DNA from: Benincasa hispida
Taxonomy: Eukaryota > Streptophyta > Magnoliopsida > Cucurbitales > Cucurbitaceae
Reading direction: 5' to 3'
NCBI RefSeq assembly: GCF_009727055.1
Contig: NC_052357.1
Location: forward strand, 5,808,187-5,872,186
DNA length: 64,000 bases
The position numbers and the translations under genes were made by a program. Positions 57,690 through 64,000 of the stretch are shown in pieces. The notes beneath the pieces were generated by a model. That model saw only the letters and a program-made list of their open reading frames with translations, had not been told where the DNA came from and ran no database searches. Each line of letters opens with the position of its first letter. Position 1 is the stretch's first letter.

Positions 57690-58561
57690 GGATACAGTCT
57701 TCGAAGCTGTTTTCTGCCATTTTTCTGCTGCAGCCTCCTCTGGTCTGCCCTTTCTTCTTCATCCTTCTCCTCCTCCTTCCTCATAACGAGTACGATCTGA
57801 CTGGTTCCATCTATATTTCTTCTAAAAAGCTGCAAATCCTCGTCCTTTCACTACCGGTTTGACTTCTTGTACTTCTTCTGCTGCGTCATTTCTCCTCTTT
57901 ATCTTCTCGTTTGGATGTTGTTCTGTTCTTCTTTTGGAGCTTTCATTCTTATGGCGTCTACTGTTCTTGAGCATTTTCTCTTTCGCCTTCGTCTTGCGAG
58001 GGTAGATGTGTGTCGAGTGTTTTACTGATTGAGGGTTTTTGAGGATTTTTCCTGCAGCGAGGGAGGTTGTGAGTTTGGTTTTTGGTGGTGTTTTTTTGTA
58101 TCTTTAATCTGATTTTTATACAATCTTTCTGGTTATTTCCATAAGTTTTTGAAGTTCCGAATCTATTAATCAACTTGGTTTTGATTGAGCACGATTCTAT
58201 TCTTGATTTGTTTTATGGAATCGGGTAATTTTCATTTAATTCTTCTCATGGGTATTTCGAAATGGATCTGTGGCCTCCTTGGGCACGATTTGTGTGATTT
58301 TGGAGTCCGAGGATCTGAGTAGAGGAGGAAATCGACATCTTCAGAAGACGTGCTGTTTTCAATTTGAACTTGTGTAGACTTGCTCAAAGATTTTCTTGTA
58401 TGCTTTGGTTCTTTTTGAAAAAAATTGACGTTTTAAACTTTTAAGGAATTATTTCTCTAAATGGGTTGTTTAGGTATATCCTTTCTGGTTTCTTTTGTTT
58501 ACTCTCTAACCTTATATTACAAAATGCCTGCCACAATCTTATGCATTTTTGGGTGTAACAG
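57690..58561 (+). other. SAC gene leader and first intron region
   Basis: From about 57,715 the plus strand is rich in C and T (CTTCTTCATCCTTCTCCTCC), as plant 5' untranslated leaders often are. The first supported coding exon starts at 58,562 after GGGTGTAACAG. I found no exon here for the N-terminal residues that SAC proteins of this clade normally carry before the FYLIGRDK motif. ATG codons at 57,951 (25 codons) and 58,215 (35 codons) open short frames that end without a suitable junction. Confidence 0.5.
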
Positions 58562-61500
58562 AATTTTTATTTGATTGGAAGAGACAAGAACCGAACGTTC
58601 TGGAAAGTGTTAAAGATCAGCAGATTGGAACCTAGTGATCTGAACATTCTTGAAGATTCTACCACATACACGGATAATGAGTGCTTTGACCTGCTGAAAC
58701 GGATACACGAAGGAAACAGGTTAACGGGTGGGCTTAAATTTGTGACCACTTGTTATGGAATTGTTGGTATGTTATCGACATGTGTTTGTTTATGCACATT
58801 TTTCGTTCTTCTTTCTTCAGAACTTTAAGGTTTCTCCCGTTACAGGTATCATCAAGTTTTTAGGACCGCATTACATGATATTGATAACAAAGCGAAGAAA
58901 GATTGGAACTATCTGCGGCCATGCCATTTATGCAATTTCGAAGAGTGAAATGATTCCAATTCCAAATTCTACTGCCCGGTCCAATTTGGCTATTTCTAAG
59001 GATGAAAACAGGTCTTTAGTCCATTTTTCATGTAAATGTAATATGTCCTTGGTTCTTAAGGAGACCTAAGGGGTAGCTTTGAGAAATAGTGTCCATATGT
59101 ACTTCAATTAGATTTCTGTGGTCCTATATTATTGTGATGACATTGACAATTGAACTCTTGGAAATAATTTTTTTATTTGTCATTTGCTAGGTAGTTGAGT
59201 TCTACACCGTGGAGGTAATCTATCTGTAGTCTATTTTGTTAATACACCCTTCGGTGTAAAGTAATTGATTCAATTTCTTGTACAAATGTTGCCATATTTC
59301 TCTGTTATATGGGTTCTCGTTCCTTTTTCCCTATATTTTTTTGGGAGCAAAAGTGGATCTTTTCTTTCGTATTTTAAGTTAATAATATGAATATAGCTCT
59401 ACTATAAATATATATCCTTATTTTTAGAAGTTTCATATAAAAGGTAGTGCCTGTTTATTACTTGCCAGTTACCAGGATGTGATGTTTGTATTACTTGTCG
59501 AATAAACGCAAGGTAGTATGGTTTGAGAGGGGAAAGTTACTTTCCTTCTTTCTTTGTGGTTTAGCATTTCAATATGTTATCCTCTTTTCCATTTTGTCTT
59601 TCATCAAATTTACAAGGTTTTTTTTTTCTTTTTTTGTTAATTTGATGCTAATATGTTTCTTGTTGTCTCCTTCTTATTGATTTTAGATACAAGAAGCTCT
59701 TACGCACAGTGGATCTTAGAAAAGACTTCTTTTTCAGCTACTCATACAATGTCATGCGTTGCCTGCAAAAGAACATATGTGATAATAAGACAGGACATTT
59801 ACTTTATGATACAATGTTTGTCTGGAACGAGTTTTTAACTCGTGGAATCCGGAACATTCTCAAGAATACCATGTGGACTGTTGCCTTAGTTTATGGTTTC
59901 TTTAAACAGGTATGTCTTTATTATTTATAGATATTGCACGTTATTGGATGTTTTACATAAACGTTTTTGCTTTTAGTAACATGTCAGAAAGGGAACTATT
60001 GTGTAGCTGGCAGCCGTTGTTGTTTCCATAAGGAGTTGAAGTGCCTTTGCTTCATATTTTAGTTCATAATTGTGCTCATCTTTTGCTCTTACTGCATTTT
60101 TTTCGTGATTGTTTCTTCTATTGCATTTTTCTTTTCATATTCTTTTCCTCTCCTTGGCTCTTTGTAAAGAAAATGTTACATTCTCTATTGAGCCCTTCTG
60201 CAGGTTCCTTTGCATTTTAGTACAAAACCAGATTTTTAGACAATAAATACTTTGTCCTTTGCTTGTCCAGGTTGATCTTTCTCTTTCTGGCAGAGATTTC
60301 AAGTTGACACTCATTGCTAGACGATCACGTCATTATGCTGGTACAAGGTATGTAGTACTGCATTTGCGGACTCATGCAACCAGATTAAGTTCATGGTATT
60401 GTTCATATTCGAGTTCTGGTCATAATCTGACTACAATCCTTGTGTTGTGCATGTCCATCCAAGCAGGATAGTATGGTCACCTAGATCCTTAGGGTTTAAC
60501 TATCTTTTCCTCTATGTACCATTGTCTTTTAGGCTTTTATTATGTCTATATGTGCAGCCTGCGGACTATAAATTGTCCTGCAAGTTGTCTCACATTTTGT
60601 TATTTCGTTAATTTGTGAAGATTTCTAAAAAGAGGCGTTAACGAGAAGGGAAGAGTAGCTAATGATGTTGAGACAGAGCAGATTGTTTTCGAAGATGCGT
60701 CCAATGGGCAACCGACTCAAATAAGTTCAGTGGTGCAAAATCGAGGATCAATCCCCCTATTTTGGTCCCAGGAAACCTCACGGCTGAATATTAGGCCTGA
60801 TATCATATGTATGATTGTGACATATTTATGTTGTGTTCGTTTAGTGGTAACTTCTCTAATCTGTTGCTGAAATCTCTTTTCCCTTCTAGTGTCAAAGAAG
60901 GATCAGAATTACGAAGCCACGAGACTACACTTTGAGAATCTCGTTTTGAGATATGGGAATCCAATAATTATATTGAATTTGATTAAGGTATTTCCTTATT
61001 AACGATTTTGTTTTATGTTCTAGCTTTAAGTTGCACTCGTTGTTTGTGTTTATGTGACTTCTATTATTCAATCTTTAGTCTTCTTTTTTCTTTCAATGGT
61101 CTTACTTAATTCTCCTTATTATCTTTGAAATCATTTGTGAAATAGACTCGCGAGAAGAAGCCACGAGAAAGTGTCCTCCGTGCTGAGTTTGCAAATGCTA
61201 TAAGATATATAAATAAAAGTTTATCTGCAGAGAACCGTCTAAGATTTCTCCACTGGGATTTGAACAAACATGCGAAAAGGTATTATAGCCATTCTGTTTT
61301 TAGCAGTAGTGATGTTCTATTGAAATTGTTTAATTTCATGTGAATGTCATTATGATTTTTTTCGAACTCTTCTGCAGCAAAGCTTCCAACGTCTTAATGC
61401 AACTTGGAAGGGTTGCTACATATGCCTTGAACTTAACTGGGATCTTCTACTGTCAGATAGCGTCCAATTTAAGCTCAGGGGAATTGTTAAGTTGGACCTA

Positions 61501-63957
61501 CTTTAAGTAAGTTTTACAGATAGTTGTTTATTAGTAGGTGCATGAAACTCGTTCCATCATACTTGCCTATTTGGATGTAAGGATGGTACTAGGTTGTTAC
61601 CCCATTTTGCATAATATGTTTGACCAACATTGCCTATGTTTCAATGTATCAGGAAAAGTCAAGGTACTGATTCTTCCATGGAGAATCTATCTACAGAAGA
61701 AGAAAATGAAGAAAATCCAGAAAAAGATGTTAGTAGTACGGTGTATGCTAATGGTATACTTGAAAATCATCCAGTTGCAATGTTTCAAAACGGTGTCCTT
61801 AGGACCAATTGTATAGACTGTTTAGACCGGACAAATGTCGCCCAATATGCCTATGGGCTAGTTGCTTTAGGACGTCAATTACATACTTTAGGGTTTACTG
61901 ATTCGCCAAAAATTGATCTGGACAACCCTTTGGCGGAGGATTTGATGCGGGCTTATGAGAACATGGGGGATACCCTTGCATTACAGTATGGTGGCTCTGC
62001 AGCACATAATAAGGTACTTCTTTATGGATCATACAGGCTTGTATCATTTTTTTTAATTAAAATGAAGAATCTTAGTCAAGCATCAATTATGTTTCTTCAA
62101 CAAGTTCTGTACTTCAGCTATATAGTTAGGATTGAGTTTTCTTAGTCAACTTGGATTCCTGATTTAGATGGGAAAAGAGAAGAAAAAGGCCTCTTCTAGT
62201 GAGTAAAAAATAGGTTCGATAGAAACAACAAAATTAATTTATTCAACTGTCGACTCCTTCATGTAGAGTTAAATACTTTCGGTGTTATCATGTGACACCC
62301 AATGCTATGGATCTTTACACCCACATTTCTTTGTGGCAGTATTGATTAAACAGTTTAGAAGACCAATAATAATTTTTGGTTGTGAAGTCCCTAGCCCGAC
62401 TAAATAGGTTTTAGCATGTCCTATTCTTTTCATGCTTGCGTATGATCTGCCACTCTGAGTTGGCCATTATCCATTTATATTTTTGAATTCACATCCAACA
62501 GATATTTTCTGAGAGGAGAGGCCAATGGAAAGCTGCCACACAATCTCAGGAGTTTTTCAGAACACTACAACGTTATTGCAGCAATGCATACCTAGATGCT
62601 GAGAAACAACGTGCCATTAACGTGTAAGTCAGAGGTTTATATAGTTCAGCAAGTTTTATAAATTGTGCACTTGGAAGAAATAACAAACTATTTGACATGG
62701 CATTTCCTCAGGTTCTTAGGTTACTATCAGCCACAGCAGGGAAAACCAGCCTTGTGGGAATTAGACTCTGACCAGCATTATGATCTTGGGAAGCGCTTTC
62801 CTGATCTTATTGAAGAGAATTTCAGGTACATCTTTATGTTCAATGAATTTTGACAGACATTCTGCAGATAGCATATCATGTGTAACATAAAATGAGAAAT
62901 GACAAATAACATAATGAACTCTATACTATCTTTGTTATACTTGGTTAAAGAGTTGAATGGTAATTAGAATTCTTAAATGGAACTTTTCACCCTCCTGAAG
63001 GACATCTTTTAAAAGATCACTATCAGATGGCAATATACTTGGTCAGAGTGACTCTGATATGGGGAATATACATGATGGAAGCAGCAGGCCCTTTCCTCAT
63101 TTGAATGAAGGAAGCAGTAAAGGCTTCTCAGAGTCTGCACCTGAGGTCTCAACCTGTGAATCTGATATATCTCTTTGCAGGTTTGTCAACATCACATTTC
63201 CTATGGTTTTCCTTTTTACATTGTAGGATTTTATGTAATGGTATGTGACAAGAACATGTAATTATCCAATTTATCCTAAAATTTGTCCAAGTTATAAGTT
63301 TTTAACATTTCAAATATACTAATTCATTTTAAAGAGCTCCATATCATGGTTATTTTAACAAATTTATTTATTGTCATTTTTCACCAAATGTCTTGGTCTT
63401 TGTCATAGGTATACTCCCTCTGTGTGCACTAGAAAACTTCATGAAAACATGCAGGATGATCAAACGCTTGAAGATGATCGTATTTGTCATGATGAGCATG
63501 GGGATTCATGCAGCTGCTCTAATTTTCTGGATATAGACTGGATTTCTTCGTCTGGGAATTCTTGTGAAGATGAGTTATGTGAAAGGTATTTCTATTTGTT
63601 GTGCATTCTGTTATAAGATGTGAATAGCATTCTTATTGCTTGCTTGCCTCTCAGTTCTCACATTCGCTATGATTTTTGCTTCTTACTGTGGTCTCACATT
63701 TGAATGCTTGATTGTCCTGAGAATAATGAATAATCTGATAAGAATAAAGTCACTCTTTGTTTTCTTTTTTTAACCTTCTCAAACTCAATCATTCTTTGTT
63801 ATTGCCTTCTGTAAGTTCTTGCGCTTACTAGGAATCTGTTTACTGATTATTGTACATGGTTGATAGGTCTGTCACCAGTCTTTCATCGGAAAATGTTGCA
63901 AGTGAGATGAAGATTGACTTTATTTCGTCTGCAAGTGAGTCTGGATCGAGCTCAAAG
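58562..63957 (+). CDS. SAC-domain phosphoinositide phosphatase (SAC1-SAC5, Fig4-like clade), partial
   Basis: Fourteen exons with GT-AG borders join in one open frame of 755 codons: 58,562-58,766; 58,846-59,011; 59,687-59,909; 60,271-60,347; 60,621-60,808; 60,890-60,987; 61,146-61,279; 61,378-61,506; 61,653-62,013; 62,502-62,623; 62,712-62,825; 63,001-63,180; 63,409-63,585; 63,867-63,957. The SAC domain starts at [17 protein letters not shown], with [27 protein letters not shown] and [15 protein letters not shown] following. The active site [12 protein letters not shown] (61,801-61,836, visible residues about 457-468) has the CX5R(T/S) cysteine and arginine. From about residue 570 the chain is Ser/Asp-rich, as in the long C-terminal region of this clade. 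Such enzymes remove a phosphate from PtdIns(3,5)P2 or related lipids; Arabidopsis SAC2-SAC5 act at the vacuole membrane. No breaks are seen. The first coding exon is unlocated, and the 3' end lies beyond the window. Confidence 0.95.
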
Positions 63958-64000
63958 GTCAGTAGTTTCAGTTTGTATTTAGTCTCACTTGTTTGGTTCT

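Noticed and set aside
57951..58027. ATG at 57,951 as the SAC start codon
   Set aside because: It opens only 25 codons, has no similarity to SAC N-termini and no donor that would join in frame to the exon at 58,562.
58378..58430. Short reading SKIFLYALV as a possible diverged first SAC exon
   Set aside because: It shares only K and LY with the expected motif, has a stop upstream and downstream, and lacks a donor site.
58571..59069. Separate small genes in the SAC region (85- and 104-codon frames)
   Set aside because: They are SAC exons read through into introns; joining exons at GT-AG borders explains them.

Overview
This window looks like nuclear DNA from a dicot plant. It is AT-rich (the CGATCG array, the GC islands of one LTR and the SAC exons are exceptions) and packed with nested LTR retrotransposons and CACTA DNA transposons. 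Its one clear host gene has many short exons bounded by plant-type GT-AG introns. The repeat families (long TGTTGG-type Copia LTRs, a palindromic GGTAACCATTTG MITE, 51-53 bp CGATCG arrays) are ones I associate with Cucurbitaceae; that placement is inference, not something the sequence proves.

Layout. 1-480: GC-rich minisatellite with a 53-bp period that decays into a roughly 20-bp CTANACGATAGG motif. 1,317-8,969: one minus-strand Copia-type LTR split by three later insertions: another LTR of the same superfamily (1,881-3,752), a 1.5-kb TG...CA insertion (4,533-6,004), and a 2.5-kb solo LTR (6,191-8,704) with a perfect TAGTG duplication. 8,970-10,891: the 3' end of a minus-strand Copia element (LTR, polypurine tract, RNase H/RT remnant). 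10,892-16,700: a plus-strand LTR fragment, then a 2.1-kb LTR with a tRNA-iMet type primer-binding site and a non-coding internal region. 16,735-18,870: CACTA relics carrying an expanded array of about 92 bp. 18,871-31,808: a minus-strand Copia element reduced to its gag gene. A solo LTR (CAACA duplication) sits in its gag, and a 7.3-kb CACTA element sits in its 5' LTR; that CACTA has itself received two more LTRs. A related uninterrupted LTR at 52,709-53,810 preserves the empty site. 32,460-34,239, 35,341-36,061 and 38,029-39,873: further LTRs in mostly non-coding DNA. 45,837-51,183: a complete but dead Copia element with both 290-bp LTRs, PBS, gag-PR-IN-RT-RH order and polypurine tract. 51,184-57,690: non-coding, with MITEs and an ABRE/DRE-rich island at about 54.9-55.3 kb.

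57,690 to the end: a plus-strand gene for a SAC-domain phosphoinositide phosphatase (plant SAC1-SAC5/Fig4-like clade). Fourteen visible exons join in one open frame of 755 codons and include the CX5R(T/S) active site. The gene runs off the right edge. The exon that should encode the extreme N-terminus could not be found. The only other hint of a host gene is a possible terminal exon on the minus strand at 34,777-34,872.

Most of the remaining intergenic DNA shows no coding potential. The short open frames in it are chance frames in AT-rich or minisatellite DNA. Coordinates of transposon ends were set by eye from TG...CA or CACTA...TAGTG termini, target-site duplications and comparison of copies inside the window.
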